A DNA stretch of 32,326 nucleotides from assembly GCA_025362195.1 (NCBI GenBank), contig JANYHV010000116.1, positions 1-32,326 of the forward strand, read 5' to 3'. The notes beneath the pieces are model-generated. The model saw nothing but the letters and a program-made list of their open reading frames with translations. It made no database searches and was not told where the DNA came from. Shown in pieces: positions 7,507 to 15,786 of this stretch. The translations under genes and the position numbers were made by a program. The stretch's first letter is position 1. The number at the start of each line of letters is the position of its first letter. Source of the stretch: Fimbriiglobus sp. GTDB lineage: Bacteria; Planctomycetota; Planctomycetia; Gemmatales; Gemmataceae.

Positions 7507-7536
7507 CCCCCTAAAAACTTAATTTTTCAACTTTCG

Positions 7537-8022
7537 CTAAAGTCTACCGTCCTCGACGCGTTTCGCGTAGACGACTTTGCCGTCGCCGTCGGCGTAGAAG
7601 TCGGCGACGACGGCGGCCTGGGTGTAGCCGGCCTTGAGGTAGAAGCCGCGCGTCGGCAGGTAGACCGGCGTGTCGCTCGTCTCGATTAGTAGCAGCCGGG
7701 CGGCGGCGCGGCGGGCGTGGTCCTCGGCGTATTCGAGCAGCGCCCGGCCGTGGCCGTGGCCCTGGTGGCGGGGATCGACGGCCAGCCACCAGAGTTCCCA
7801 GGTGCGGTCGGTCATCGCAGCCGGGGCCAGGTAGGCGAAGCCGACGACCGCGCCGGCCCCGTCGAGGGCGGTCGCGGCGGCGTGCCCGTAGGCGTGGTTG
7901 GTCTCGTGGTAGTCCGCGAGGACTTCGTCCAGGGCTTCGATCTCGTGCGGCTTGAACACGGCCGTCGCCTCGGCCAGGGCGAGCAGTGTCGGCGTGTCGT
8001 CGGGCGTCGTCGGGCGGATCAT
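7537..8022 (-). CDS. GNAT-family N-acetyltransferase
   Basis: The protein has 161 residues, a normal size for a single GNAT domain. The acetyl-CoA pyrophosphate loop (motif A) is at residues 82-96, 'AVDPRHQGHGHGRALL', fitting the Q/R-x-x-G-x-G/A pattern. Downstream 'RGFYLKAGYTQ' matches the usual C-terminal GFY/GY region. It would transfer an acetyl group from acetyl-CoA to an amine; the substrate cannot be read from the sequence. The ATG at 8022 starts directly at 'MIRPTTPDDTP', where GNAT domains typically begin; in-frame extension upstream adds 41 unlikely residues. A weak AT-rich hairpin region follows the stop. Confidence 0.87.
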   Translation of the reverse strand: MIRPTTPDDTPTLLALAEATAVFKPHEIEALDEVLADYHETNHAYGHAAATALDGAGAVVGFAYLAPAAMTDRTWELWWLAVDPRHQGHGHGRALLEYAEDHARRAAARLLLIETSDTPVYLPTRGFYLKAGYTQAAVVADFYADGDGKVVYAKRVEDGRL

Positions 8023-8099
8023 GCGCGGTCTCGAAAGGTGTCTGACTCGTTTCGACGCGGCGGGCCGGGGCGTGTGACGGCAACCCGCCGCCGCACCGG

Positions 8100-8699
8100 T
8101 TACGTCGGCCGGGCCTGCTCGAACAACCCCCGCGACGTGTCGCACCAGAACGTCCCGCCCATCCGGCCGAGCGTCTGCAACTTATGCGGGTCGGGCAGAC
8201 CGTTGGTCAGGGCCGCGTCGTCGATGTGCATCCAGACGACCTCGCCGATGACGAGGGTCGGCGCGCCGGGGTGGGTGCCGTAGGGCTTGATCTCGCGGAC
8301 CACGCACTCCAGGTGCGCCGGGGCCTCGGCGACCCGCGGCACCTTGACCCGCACCCCCGGCAGCAGCGTCAGGCCGGCGAGGGGGACTTCACTTTCGTCG
8401 TGCGGCAGCACCTTGGCCGTGAGGTTCACCGCCGCCGCGAGCCGGGCGACGGAGGCGTTGACGACGAACTCGCCGGACGCCTCGACGTTGAGCAGCGTGT
8501 CCTTCTTGGTGCCGTCCGGTTTCAAGTTCGGCGAGAACACGACGAGGGCCGGGTTGTCGCCGAAGACGTTGAAGAAGCTGTACGGGGCGAGGTTGACCAC
8601 CCCGGCCGGCGACACCGACGTGACCCAGGCGATCGGCCGCGGGGTGACGATGCCGGTCAGGAACGGGTACGGGTCGAGGGTCCGCGGGTCGAGTTCCAT
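8100..8699 (-). CDS. Flavin reductase-like FMN-binding split-barrel protein
   Basis: The protein has 199 residues. 'GIVTPRPIAWVTSVSPAGVV', 'NLAPYSFFNVF' and 'NPALVVFS' are typical of the flavin reductase-like (DIM6/NTAB) family, which binds FMN in a split-barrel fold. 'KKDTLLNVEASGEFVVN' is another family landmark. Members reduce free flavin or act as flavoprotein oxidoreductases; the specific substrate is unknown. ATG at 8699 has AAGG six bases upstream. It is divergent from the quinone oxidoreductase gene at 8787, with 87 bases between the two starts, so promoters of both lie there. The GNAT gene follows on the same strand after 77 bases. Confidence 0.87.
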   Translation of the reverse strand: MELDPRTLDPYPFLTGIVTPRPIAWVTSVSPAGVVNLAPYSFFNVFGDNPALVVFSPNLKPDGTKKDTLLNVEASGEFVVNASVARLAAAVNLTAKVLPHDESEVPLAGLTLLPGVRVKVPRVAEAPAHLECVVREIKPYGTHPGAPTLVIGEVVWMHIDDAALTNGLPDPHKLQTLGRMGGTFWCDTSRGLFEQARPT

Positions 8700-8786
8700 G
8701 CGCCGCCTTTGTCGTGGGAAGTGGCCGGCCGACGGGCTATCTTAGGAGGAGCGTCCGCGCCCGACATTCTTAGCCGAGAGCCGCCC

Positions 8787-9788
8787 GTGAAAGCCGCCTT
8801 CCTGACCGCGACCGGTGACCCCGACGTGATCCAGTACGGCGACCTGCCGGTGCCCGAGCCGAAGGTCGGCGAGGTCCGCGTCAAGGTGCTGGCCGCCGGC
8901 CTGAACCCGATCGACGCCTACACCCGCGCCGGCATGGTGCCCGTAACGTTACCGGTGCCGTTCATCACCGGGTCCGACCTGGCCGGGGTCGTCGAGGCGG
9001 TCGGGCCGGGGGCGACGCGGTTCAAAATCGGCGACCGCGTCTGGGCGTCGAACCAGGGGCTGCTCGGCCGGCAGGGGACGTTCGCCGAGTTCTGCTGCCC
9101 GCACGAAGACTACGTCTACCCGATGCCGGTTGGCGCGACCGATGTGGAGATGGCGGCGCTGGCCCTCGTCGGCATCACCGCCCATCTGGGGCTGTTCTAC
9201 CGCGTCAACCTCGTGGCCGGGGAAACGGTCTTCGTCAACGGCGGCACCGGCGGCGTCGGCTCGACCGTCGTGCAGATGGCCAAGGCGGCCGGGGCGCGGG
9301 TGATCTGCACCGTCGGCAGCGTCGAGAAGGCCGAAGTCGCCCGCGGCTTCGGGGCCGACGTCGTCGTCAATTACAAGACCGACGACGTGTCCGCGGCGGT
9401 CCTCGACGCGACCGCCGGGAAGGGGGTGGACGTGTACTACGAGACGCAACCGCCGAACGACTTCGAGAAAATCGTCGAGCGGACCGCCCCTTATGGCCGG
9501 GTCGTCGTCATGGCCGGGCGGGCGGCGCGGCCGGTGTTTCCGAACGGCCCGTTCTACGTCAAGGGCCTGTCGCTCTACGGCTTCGCCATGTTCAACGTGC
9601 CGCCCGACCGGCAACGGGCGTGCTCCGTCGAGATCAACCGCTGGGTCTACGAAGGCGTCCTCAAGCCGCTCATCGGCAAGGTCTTCACTCTCAGTGAGGC
9701 GGCGGCGGCGCACCGCTTGCAGGACGAAAACACGCTCGGCAAGGCCGGCACCCTGATGGGCAAGATCGTCGTAGTCCCCGGCTCCTGA
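8787..9788 (+). CDS. Zinc-independent quinone oxidoreductase-like MDR protein
   Basis: The protein has 333 residues and the full medium-chain dehydrogenase/reductase layout. An N-terminal GroES-like domain ('GLNPIDAYTRAG', 'PFITGSDLAGVVEAVGPG') is followed by a Rossmann domain with the NADPH loop 'NGGTGGVGSTVVQMAKAAG' at residues 151-169. The Cys/His zinc ligands of alcohol dehydrogenases are not evident, which fits the quinone oxidoreductase branch. It would reduce quinones or related alkenals with NADPH in the cytoplasm. GTG at 8787 is preceded by GAGAG six bases upstream and starts at 'KAAFLTATGDPDVIQ', the usual N-terminus of the family; the frame is open further upstream but there it is antisense to the flavin reductase gene. 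Confidence 0.9.
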   Translation: MKAAFLTATGDPDVIQYGDLPVPEPKVGEVRVKVLAAGLNPIDAYTRAGMVPVTLPVPFITGSDLAGVVEAVGPGATRFKIGDRVWASNQGLLGRQGTFAEFCCPHEDYVYPMPVGATDVEMAALALVGITAHLGLFYRVNLVAGETVFVNGGTGGVGSTVVQMAKAAGARVICTVGSVEKAEVARGFGADVVVNYKTDDVSAAVLDATAGKGVDVYYETQPPNDFEKIVERTAPYGRVVVMAGRAARPVFPNGPFYVKGLSLYGFAMFNVPPDRQRACSVEINRWVYEGVLKPLIGKVFTLSEAAAAHRLQDENTLGKAGTLMGKIVVVPGS

Positions 9789-9827
9789 CCCGCTCCGATT
9801 CCGGCCACCACCCTCAGGAACGTCCGC

Positions 9828-11099
9828 ATGAAGCCCTTGCTCGGTCTGGTCGTCGGCCTCCTCGCCGGTTCGGTCGCGGGGGCGCAACCGGTCGCGCAGT
9901 CCGACGCGGCAAAGGGGGCAATCGTGGCCCGGGGGCCGACGGGGACGTTTGAACCGCTGTCCGAAAAGCCGTCGCTGGCGGCCGAACAACTCGTGATTCT
10001 TCAACCCGACGTGACCGTCACGAGCCTCGACGGCCGGGTCCGATTGACCTCGCGGGCCGACTATCTGGGCCGGTCGCCGCTGCCGATCCTCGAAACGGCC
10101 GTCGTGCTGCACAAACCCGGCACGGCCGTCATGGACGTGACGCTCGACCGCGGCCGCATAGAAGTGCAGAACGCGGGCAAGACGCCGGTCGTGGTGCAGT
10201 TGAGCTTCGCCCGGCAGAAGTGGGCAATTTCCCTGGCGACGGCCGACGCCAAGGTCGCCGTGGAAGTCGTCGGCCGCTGGCCGGCCGGGACGGACTTTCG
10301 TCTGAAGCCGGTCGCCGGGTACGAGCCGACCATGTCGGCCGTGTTCTTGCAACTCGCCGGCACTTCGACCGTCTCGACCGGTTCGACGACGCTGAGCCTC
10401 GCCGCACCGCCGGGGCCGGCCCTGATCACCTGGACGAGCGCGGACGGCCGGGACCCCGAACCGACGCGGCTCGACGAACTCCCCGACTGGGCCGACCCCG
10501 CCCACCGGTACCCGGAGCCGATGGCCGCGAAAATTTCGAGCACGAAAGCCGCCGTGGCCAAATACCGCACGCTCCGCAACGAACACCCGGCGACGGCGAC
10601 GGAGACGTTCTTGAACTCGGCGAACGCGGACGAGCGCCGCATCGGCCTGGTGGTCGCCGGGGCCGAGGACGACCTCGAACGCCTGGCCAACGGCATCACG
10701 GAGGCCAAGGACCTGGAAGTGTGGGACTTCGGCATCACCGTGCTGCGGCACTGGCTGGGCCGCGGGCCGGGGCAGGATCAGAAGTTTCACCGCTTCCTCA
10801 CCGACGTGCGGCAATACTCGAGTGGGGACGCGGCCAAACTCATCCGCCTGCTCCACGGCTTCACCCCCCGCGAGCGGGCGCGGCCGGAACTGTACGAGGT
10901 CCTCATCGAGTACCTCCGCCACGACCGCGCGGCATTCCGCAACCTCGCCGCCTGGCACCTCGTGCGGCTCGCCCCCGACGCCGCACCGGTCCCGTTCAAG
11001 ACCAACGGCAGTAAGGCGGATTTCGAGCCGGTGTATACGATGTGGCGGACACTCATCCCGTCGGGGACCGTGCCCCGCGAACCGGCGAAGACCCCCTGA
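9828..11099 (+). CDS. Exported protein of unknown function with FecR-like region
   Basis: The protein has 423 residues. A clear signal peptide ('MKPLLGLVVGLLAGSVAGAQ') opens it. Residues 50-200 alternate hydrophobic and polar positions ('LVILQPDVTVTSLDGRVRLT', 'AVMDVTLDRGRIEVQNAG') in a way that recalls FecR-like beta domains. From about residue 245 the sequence turns helical ('NSANADERRIGLVVAGAEDD', 'LIRLLHGFTPRERARPELYE'), perhaps HEAT-like. No catalytic motif is visible. It lies 39 bases after the quinone oxidoreductase gene and 82 bases before another secreted protein gene on the same strand. The function is unknown; an envelope role is inferred from the signal peptide only. Confidence 0.75.
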   Translation: MKPLLGLVVGLLAGSVAGAQPVAQSDAAKGAIVARGPTGTFEPLSEKPSLAAEQLVILQPDVTVTSLDGRVRLTSRADYLGRSPLPILETAVVLHKPGTAVMDVTLDRGRIEVQNAGKTPVVVQLSFARQKWAISLATADAKVAVEVVGRWPAGTDFRLKPVAGYEPTMSAVFLQLAGTSTVSTGSTTLSLAAPPGPALITWTSADGRDPEPTRLDELPDWADPAHRYPEPMAAKISSTKAAVAKYRTLRNEHPATATETFLNSANADERRIGLVVAGAEDDLERLANGITEAKDLEVWDFGITVLRHWLGRGPGQDQKFHRFLTDVRQYSSGDAAKLIRLLHGFTPRERARPELYEVLIEYLRHDRAAFRNLAAWHLVRLAPDAAPVPFKTNGSKADFEPVYTMWRTLIPSGTVPREPAKTP

Positions 11100-11181
11100 C
11101 CGCGGGGGGCGACCTGGAATACTCCCGCGAGGATGCGGAATCGACCCCGACCATCAACGACCTGCATCCCGGAGAATCACC

Positions 11182-12384
11182 ATGACGCGTACACTCTTCT
11201 TGACGACTTTGAGTACCCTGGCGGCGCTGAGCCTCACGGCCGGCACCGCCACCGCTCAGTACAATGCCAGCTTCAACCGGGGCTTTTACTCGGGCTATTC
11301 GACGGGCAATTATTCCGGGTTCATGCCCGGGCTGTACGTCAACAACCCGTACACGGGTCAATCGTTCAGCTACAACTACACGTCGCGTGTTTTCTTGGGC
11401 GCGGACTACGTGAACCCGTACACCGGAATTCGCAACACCTTCTACTACAACAACGTGCAGAGCGGTGCCCTGCTGCCGGGGATGCCGTTCGTCTCGCCGT
11501 ACAGCTACCCGCAAGTCTCGGGTTACGGGATGCCGGGCGGCTACCTGACCGGCGGCGTCGGCACCTACGGCGTCGCCGCGAACAACCCCGCCTTCAACCC
11601 GATCGTCCAAGAGCAAGTCCGACTGCTCCGGGCCGCCGGCGGTCAGGGGAACAACAACGACGTCGAAGCCCGGAAGATGATCGCCGACCAGTGGGCGTAC
11701 GAGCAGCGGGCCAAGAAGCTCGTCGCCCCGGTGGCCGCGGCGGGGGCGGCGTTCCAGGCCGCGACCGAGGACCAAATCCTCTCCGGCCGCACGATGAACG
11801 AGCTGGCGACGGCGATCCGCGACCTCGAAGGCAAGGGGGCCAAGGCGACCGCGTCGCTCCTCCCCGCCGACCTGCTGTCGCACATCGCCTACTCCCCCGG
11901 CGTGTCCGCGGACGTGGTCGAACTCGCCGCGGCCGGCAAGCTCACCTTCCCCGAGACCCTGGCCGAGCGCGAGTGGATGTCCCTCCGCGCCGACCTGCAA
12001 AAGGCCGCAACACCGGTCCTGGAGTCGGCGTCGGCCGGCAAGCGCGTCCCCGCGGCCGCGGCCGAGAAATTGGCCGCCGAGGTCAAGACGGCCCGCAAGG
12101 AAATCGCCCCGCTGTTGCGCGACGTGACCTTTCTGGAAGCGACCGAACTGACGCGCTTCCTCAACCGCCTCGAAAACCTGTCGAAGCTCGGGACCGACGC
12201 CAACCTGAACGGCGTGTACGTCCCGGCCTGGACGACGGTCGGCGCGGGCGTCAACGAGTACGTCAAGCACCTCGGCAAGTACAACATGACGGTCTCGCAG
12301 CGCGCGACCGGCGACGACGAAGCTTACTTCTCGCTGTACCGAGCGATGCTCGACTACTACAACGCGTTGAGCGTGAAGAAGTGA
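11182..12384 (+). CDS. Secreted protein with Tyr/Asn/Gly-rich N-terminal region, unknown function
   Basis: The protein has 400 residues. A signal peptide ('MTRTLFLTTLSTLAALSLTA', cleavage near 'TATAQ') is followed by about 130 residues rich in Tyr, Asn, Gly, Ser and Phe, with a repeated 'NPYTG' unit ('YVNNPYTGQSFSYNY', 'YVNPYTGIRNTFYYNN'). The rest, from about residue 150, is helical and Ala/Leu/Glu-rich with coiled-coil-like stretches ('AAEKLAAEVKTARKEIAPLL'). No enzyme motif is seen. GGAG seven bases before the ATG sets the start. The aromatic repeat region could be an adhesive or self-associating surface segment, which is inference. A strong stem-loop follows the stop. Confidence 0.75.
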   Translation: MTRTLFLTTLSTLAALSLTAGTATAQYNASFNRGFYSGYSTGNYSGFMPGLYVNNPYTGQSFSYNYTSRVFLGADYVNPYTGIRNTFYYNNVQSGALLPGMPFVSPYSYPQVSGYGMPGGYLTGGVGTYGVAANNPAFNPIVQEQVRLLRAAGGQGNNNDVEARKMIADQWAYEQRAKKLVAPVAAAGAAFQAATEDQILSGRTMNELATAIRDLEGKGAKATASLLPADLLSHIAYSPGVSADVVELAAAGKLTFPETLAEREWMSLRADLQKAATPVLESASAGKRVPAAAAEKLAAEVKTARKEIAPLLRDVTFLEATELTRFLNRLENLSKLGTDANLNGVYVPAWTTVGAGVNEYVKHLGKYNMTVSQRATGDDEAYFSLYRAMLDYYNALSVKK

Positions 12385-12416
12385 CCGCCTTGCGTGAATT
12401 ACGGAACGACTGACGT

Positions 12417-12444
12417 GCGGGCGGAAGGTGTCCCTTCCGCCCGC
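12417..12444. terminator. Stem-loop between convergent genes
   Basis: A perfect 12-bp GC-rich stem (12417-12428 with 12433-12444) closes a 4-base TGTC loop midway between the stops of two convergent genes. No T-run follows on either strand. It may act as a two-way terminator or as an mRNA 3' end protector. Confidence 0.6.
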
Positions 12445-12479
12445 CCGTCGTTGCACGCAGGGCTGACCGCCGCGTGCAT

Positions 12480-14096
12480 TTAGCGGCGCTTCAGAACACT
12501 AATCCTGAACGAAGTCGTCGTCGTCAGGCCGCCCGCGTCCGTGACCTGGACGGTGATGACCGCCGTCCCGGACCGGTACCCCGCCGGCCGCACGCTCAGG
12601 GTCCGATTCGACTCCGACCCGCCCAGAACGAGGCGCGAGGACGGGAACAACGTCGGGTTCGACGAGGTCACGGTGACCGCGAGCGACCCGGCCGGCGTCT
12701 GGGCGTCCCCGACCGTGAAGGCGACCGTCCGCGTCGTCGAATTGTACGACAGCTTCAGGCCGGGAATCGCGGAGATCGTCGGCGCGGTGTTCGCCGGCGG
12801 CGGCGGCACCGCGACCACGAATTCGTCGGCCCCGATGTCGTACCCGGACCCGGACGGTCGCGCGTCGCCTTCGTAATCGGCGAGCGGGGCACCGATCGAG
12901 GTCCCGCGGTCGATCGCGACGCTCGCCGTGGCGAGGTGATAGTTGCCCGTCGCCCGGTCGACGAACAGCCCGTTCATCGCCGTCACGTCGGCGAGCGAAA
13001 AGGAGTGCGCGTCTTGCCCGGTCGCCGCCTGCCACGCGGCCAGGCCGACGGCCGTATTTCCGTCGTCCGCCGAGAACCGGTTTTCGACGGCGTTGTAGTC
13101 GCTGACGAAGCCCGTCCGACTGTCGGCCGAAACCGACAGGGCACCCCGGAAGGATTGCGTGCTGAACAGGACGTTGTTCTTGAGCAGATTCCCGGTGCTC
13201 CCGCCCGTGACGGTCACCGCCCACCGGCCGTTGGCCGGGTTGACGGAGTTATCGACGACGACGGTGTTGTTGACGATCCGGTTGTTCGCCGAGCCGGTCG
13301 CCCCGTCCTGGCGGAACAGGGCGATGCCGGTCGCCCGGGCGTTCTCGATCAGGTTGTTGCGGACGTCCGAGTTCTGCACGCCGTCCAGGTTGATCGACGC
13401 CCCGCCGCCGGCCCCGTTGGCCCGCAGGACGTTCTTCTCGATCACCGCGTTCGAGATCACGCCGTCCCCGCCCTGCGACGCGTCCGCGTTCAGTTGGATG
13501 CCGCTCGCGTTGTTCTCGAACACCCGGTTCCCGCGGACGACCGGCCGGTCGGCGCTGTTCGACACGTAGATGCCGTGCTGCTGGGCGGACCGCGACGCCT
13601 GGTTGTTTTCCACGAGTAAGTCGGAACTGAACCCGGTGAAGATGCCCCACACGGCGTTCGCGTCGGCGACGTTGTTGCGGATCACTGCGAACTGGTTCGA
13701 CACCGACCGGATGCCGGCCCGCGGCTGGCCGGTCACGGCAAACCCTTCGACGGTCACGTACGACGCGCCTTCGAGGTTGATCCCGTCCCGGTTGTTCCAC
13801 GGGTTCGGCCGGTCGATGACGACCCCGCCGACCCCGGCGGCCGGGTCGGCCCGGAACGCAATCCGGTTCGCCGCCGTGCCGCTCGTGAACAGGTTGAACC
13901 CGACGTAGGCCCCGGCCCCGGCGATGATGGAGTCCCCGGCCACGACGCGGTCGGCCGCACGTTGGAGGGTCTTCAACGGAGCCGCCGCGGTGCCCGAATT
14001 CGTATCGGCTCCCGTCGGACTGACGTACAAAACGGCGGGGGCGTCCCGGGCTTCGAGCGACTCGACGGCGAGACGCTGTTTCTGACGCTGGCGCAT
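12480..14096 (-). CDS. Secreted right-handed parallel beta-helix protein with C-terminal Ig-like domain
   Basis: The protein has 538 residues. The N-terminus 'RLAVESLEARDAPAVLYVSP' has the 'LExRxxPA' signature common at the start of planctomycete extracellular proteins. Next comes a DUF1565-like start ('YVSPTGADTNSGTAAAPLKT'). Residues 90-330 are repeating N/V/G coils ('VIRNNVADANAVWGIFTG', 'VVRGNRVFENNASGIQLN', 'DVRNNLIENARATGIALF'), typical of a pectate-lyase-like beta-helix. 'SGYDIGADEF' resembles the choice-of-anchor Q region. A Pro linker leads to an Ig/cadherin-like domain ending in 'FRISVLKRR'. It probably binds or cleaves a polysaccharide; catalytic residues are not assignable. ATG at 14096 has GAGG upstream; a longer frame start at 14195 lacks support. 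Confidence 0.87.
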   Translation of the reverse strand: MRQRQKQRLAVESLEARDAPAVLYVSPTGADTNSGTAAAPLKTLQRAADRVVAGDSIIAGAGAYVGFNLFTSGTAANRIAFRADPAAGVGGVVIDRPNPWNNRDGINLEGASYVTVEGFAVTGQPRAGIRSVSNQFAVIRNNVADANAVWGIFTGFSSDLLVENNQASRSAQQHGIYVSNSADRPVVRGNRVFENNASGIQLNADASQGGDGVISNAVIEKNVLRANGAGGGASINLDGVQNSDVRNNLIENARATGIALFRQDGATGSANNRIVNNTVVVDNSVNPANGRWAVTVTGGSTGNLLKNNVLFSTQSFRGALSVSADSRTGFVSDYNAVENRFSADDGNTAVGLAAWQAATGQDAHSFSLADVTAMNGLFVDRATGNYHLATASVAIDRGTSIGAPLADYEGDARPSGSGYDIGADEFVVAVPPPPANTAPTISAIPGLKLSYNSTTRTVAFTVGDAQTPAGSLAVTVTSSNPTLFPSSRLVLGGSESNRTLSVRPAGYRSGTAVITVQVTDAGGLTTTTSFRISVLKRR

Positions 14097-14422
14097 TGGC
14101 GACCTCGTGAACGGAGATGGGGAGTGTCGGGGCACCGGGCGAGAGTCGTGACCCGAGTCAGTATAGAGTGCAACGATGTGGTACTGAATTTGCACAATAG
14201 TAACACTACGCGAATTCGGCCTTCAACTGTCGGCCAATTCTACAACGCCTGGAAAGTAGCGAAGAGATCAATCAATCTTGCGGGGAAGAAATGGTACTAG
14301 TCGCAATTGAAATTTCTCGTCGTAGTACCAGGTGCGAATTCCCGCAAGAGGTGTTATTGCTGGCAGGATAGAAGAGTCGGTTGCGGCAGGAATATCGATG
14401 TTCATCTTGCGCACTCAGTCTG
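14097..14422. other. Intergenic region, relatively AT-rich
   Basis: These 326 bases lie between the start of the beta-helix gene and the end of the TPR-like gene, both on the minus strand. No gene is supported. The half nearest 14096 holds a candidate promoter for the beta-helix gene. A short inverted repeat (GGTACTA at about 14291 with TAGTACC about 25 bases further on) is present but weak. The composition is clearly lower in GC than the flanking genes. Confidence 0.5.
14160..14188 (-). promoter_or_regulatory. Candidate promoter of the beta-helix gene
   Basis: TATACT on the minus strand (14160-14165) is a good -10 box. At 17 bases further upstream lies TTCAGT (14183-14188), a poor -35 match. 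The -10 lies 63 bases before the ATG at 14096. It is the best candidate in this gap but is not proven. Confidence 0.3.
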
Positions 14423-15526
14423 CTACTTTCGTCGCGCCGCAGAACGAATTGCCAGCCCGATTAAACAAACTGCCGAAACGAACAGAATACTCGCACCGAC
14501 GAGAATTTGCGGCCGGAGTTCGGCCCACTTCTTGGCGTCTGCCACGCCCACATCGACGACCGGCAGGTCGGCCGGCAAAATGTCCACGGTCTCGGCCGGC
14601 AACGCGGCGACGAGATCGCGGACGATCGCCCGGTGGTCCATCAACAGTCTGCGGTTCGTGAAGTTGCGGCCCCAGGTACACTGGTCGAAGACCTGGTCGG
14701 CTTCGCGGAGTTGCCCGTCCGCGGAGTACAACTCGGCGAGGAGCCAGAGCAACCGCGTGTCGTCGGGCGACCAGAGCAACAGTTGTTGCACGACGGCGAC
14801 GGCGTCGGGCGGCAGTTTCGCCCGCTCACCGGCCGCGAATTTCCCCGGCTCGTACTGGCCCGCGTCGTTGACCCACTTCACCGGAGTTTGCGACGGATTC
14901 TGCGTCGTCGGGCCGAACAGCGGGAGCACCTCTTGCTCGCTCAAGCCCTCGCGCTGGCCGGACTCGCTTTCCCGGAGGTGCAGCCACCGCGGGTAGTACG
15001 TCTTCTCGATCTCGACGTACCGCTTCGTCAACTCGGGCAGCACCCCGGGAAGTTGCGACGGCGGTTGGGCGTCGAACACGGCGAGGCTGTGGCACCGCAC
15101 CGCTTCGCCCCAGTCGCCTTTCGCGGCGTAGGCGTGGGCCAGCGTGACGACGGCGACGAAATCGGGGTCGCGGTCGCGGGTCCGGGCTTCGAGCAGGTTA
15201 ACCGCGTCCGCGGCGCGACCGACGCGAATCAGATCGACGGCCCGCGCGACTTGCTGCGGCACCGCCAACCGACCGACCGGGGGGACTTCGACGCGCTGCT
15301 TGAGCAGCCCGCGGAAGGTGTTGACCCCGTTCACCTGGTCCGGCGTCGCCGGGTTGGCCGCGTTCAGCCGCTCCTCGAGGAACGACTTGAACGCCGGGAC
15401 GTAGGGCAACTCCACGAGCCGCCCGCCCGGCCCGGCCCTCATCCCGGACGGCTCGGCCGCCGAGTAGATTCCCGCCTGGAGTGCGGGGGCGGCGAGCATC
15501 AGGCAGCCGACGGCGAAGGCACGCAT
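14423..15526 (-). CDS. TPR-like exported protein with C-terminal membrane anchor
   Basis: The protein has 367 residues. It begins with a signal peptide ('MRAFAVGCLMLAAPALQAG') and ends with one membrane helix and a basic tail ('VGASILFVSAVCLIGLAIRS', then 'AARRK'). Between them, 'AVDLIRVGRAADAVNLLEAR' and 'LAHAYAAKGDWGEAVRCHSL' resemble TPR helices, and 'LLWLLAELYSADGQLREADQ' a further repeat. I infer a periplasmic scaffold anchored in the inner membrane. The ATG lies two bases after the stop of the 85-residue gene upstream, with GGGAG/GAGG inside that gene's end, so translation is coupled. It is the last gene of a queF-led cluster. No recognised family name. Confidence 0.8.
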   Translation of the reverse strand: MRAFAVGCLMLAAPALQAGIYSAAEPSGMRAGPGGRLVELPYVPAFKSFLEERLNAANPATPDQVNGVNTFRGLLKQRVEVPPVGRLAVPQQVARAVDLIRVGRAADAVNLLEARTRDRDPDFVAVVTLAHAYAAKGDWGEAVRCHSLAVFDAQPPSQLPGVLPELTKRYVEIEKTYYPRWLHLRESESGQREGLSEQEVLPLFGPTTQNPSQTPVKWVNDAGQYEPGKFAAGERAKLPPDAVAVVQQLLLWSPDDTRLLWLLAELYSADGQLREADQVFDQCTWGRNFTNRRLLMDHRAIVRDLVAALPAETVDILPADLPVVDVGVADAKKWAELRPQILVGASILFVSAVCLIGLAIRSAARRK

Positions 15527-15528
15527 CC

Positions 15529-15786
15529 TCAACTCCCCCGGGACCGGTCGGAATCCGCGGCCGGCACGCCCGACAGGTTCGCGGCGAACGCTTGCACGGT
15601 TCGGACCGGGCCCCACGGCACGCCCCACCAGCCGAACGCGGCGTTGAACACCGAGTACGGCATGCCGCGCAGAAATCGCTCGCGGCCGTCGTGCGTCCGG
15701 TGGACGCGCGACTCCCAGTGCAGCGTGACCACGACGGCCGACAGCACCAGCACGTAGCGGACCGGGCGTGGCGCTTCGTCGGTCAC
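15529..15786 (-). CDS. 85-residue membrane-associated protein, unknown function
   Basis: The protein has 85 residues. One hydrophobic segment near the N-terminus ('[16 protein letters not shown]') is followed by a basic stretch ('[15 protein letters not shown]') and an aromatic second segment ('[18 protein letters not shown]') that may lie in or on the membrane. The start GTG overlaps the TGA of queF by four bases (GTGA), and its own TGA falls two bases before the ATG of the TPR-like gene. Such tight packing is strong evidence that it is real. It is not recognised beyond similarity in style to small planctomycete membrane proteins with a WGxPWG motif, which is from memory. Confidence 0.72.
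   Translation of the reverse strand: MTDEAPRPVRYVLVLSAVVVTLHWESRVHRTHDGRERFLRGMPYSVFNAAFGWWGVPWGPVRTVQAFAANLSGVPAADSDRSRGS

Noticed and set aside
8184..8786. Upstream extension of the quinone oxidoreductase gene
   Set aside because: The open frame runs antisense through the flavin reductase gene. The GTG at 8787 has a ribosome site and gives the usual family N-terminus.
10822..11181. Upstream extension of the Tyr-rich secreted protein
   Set aside because: It overlaps the preceding gene out of frame and would bury the signal peptide that begins at 11182.
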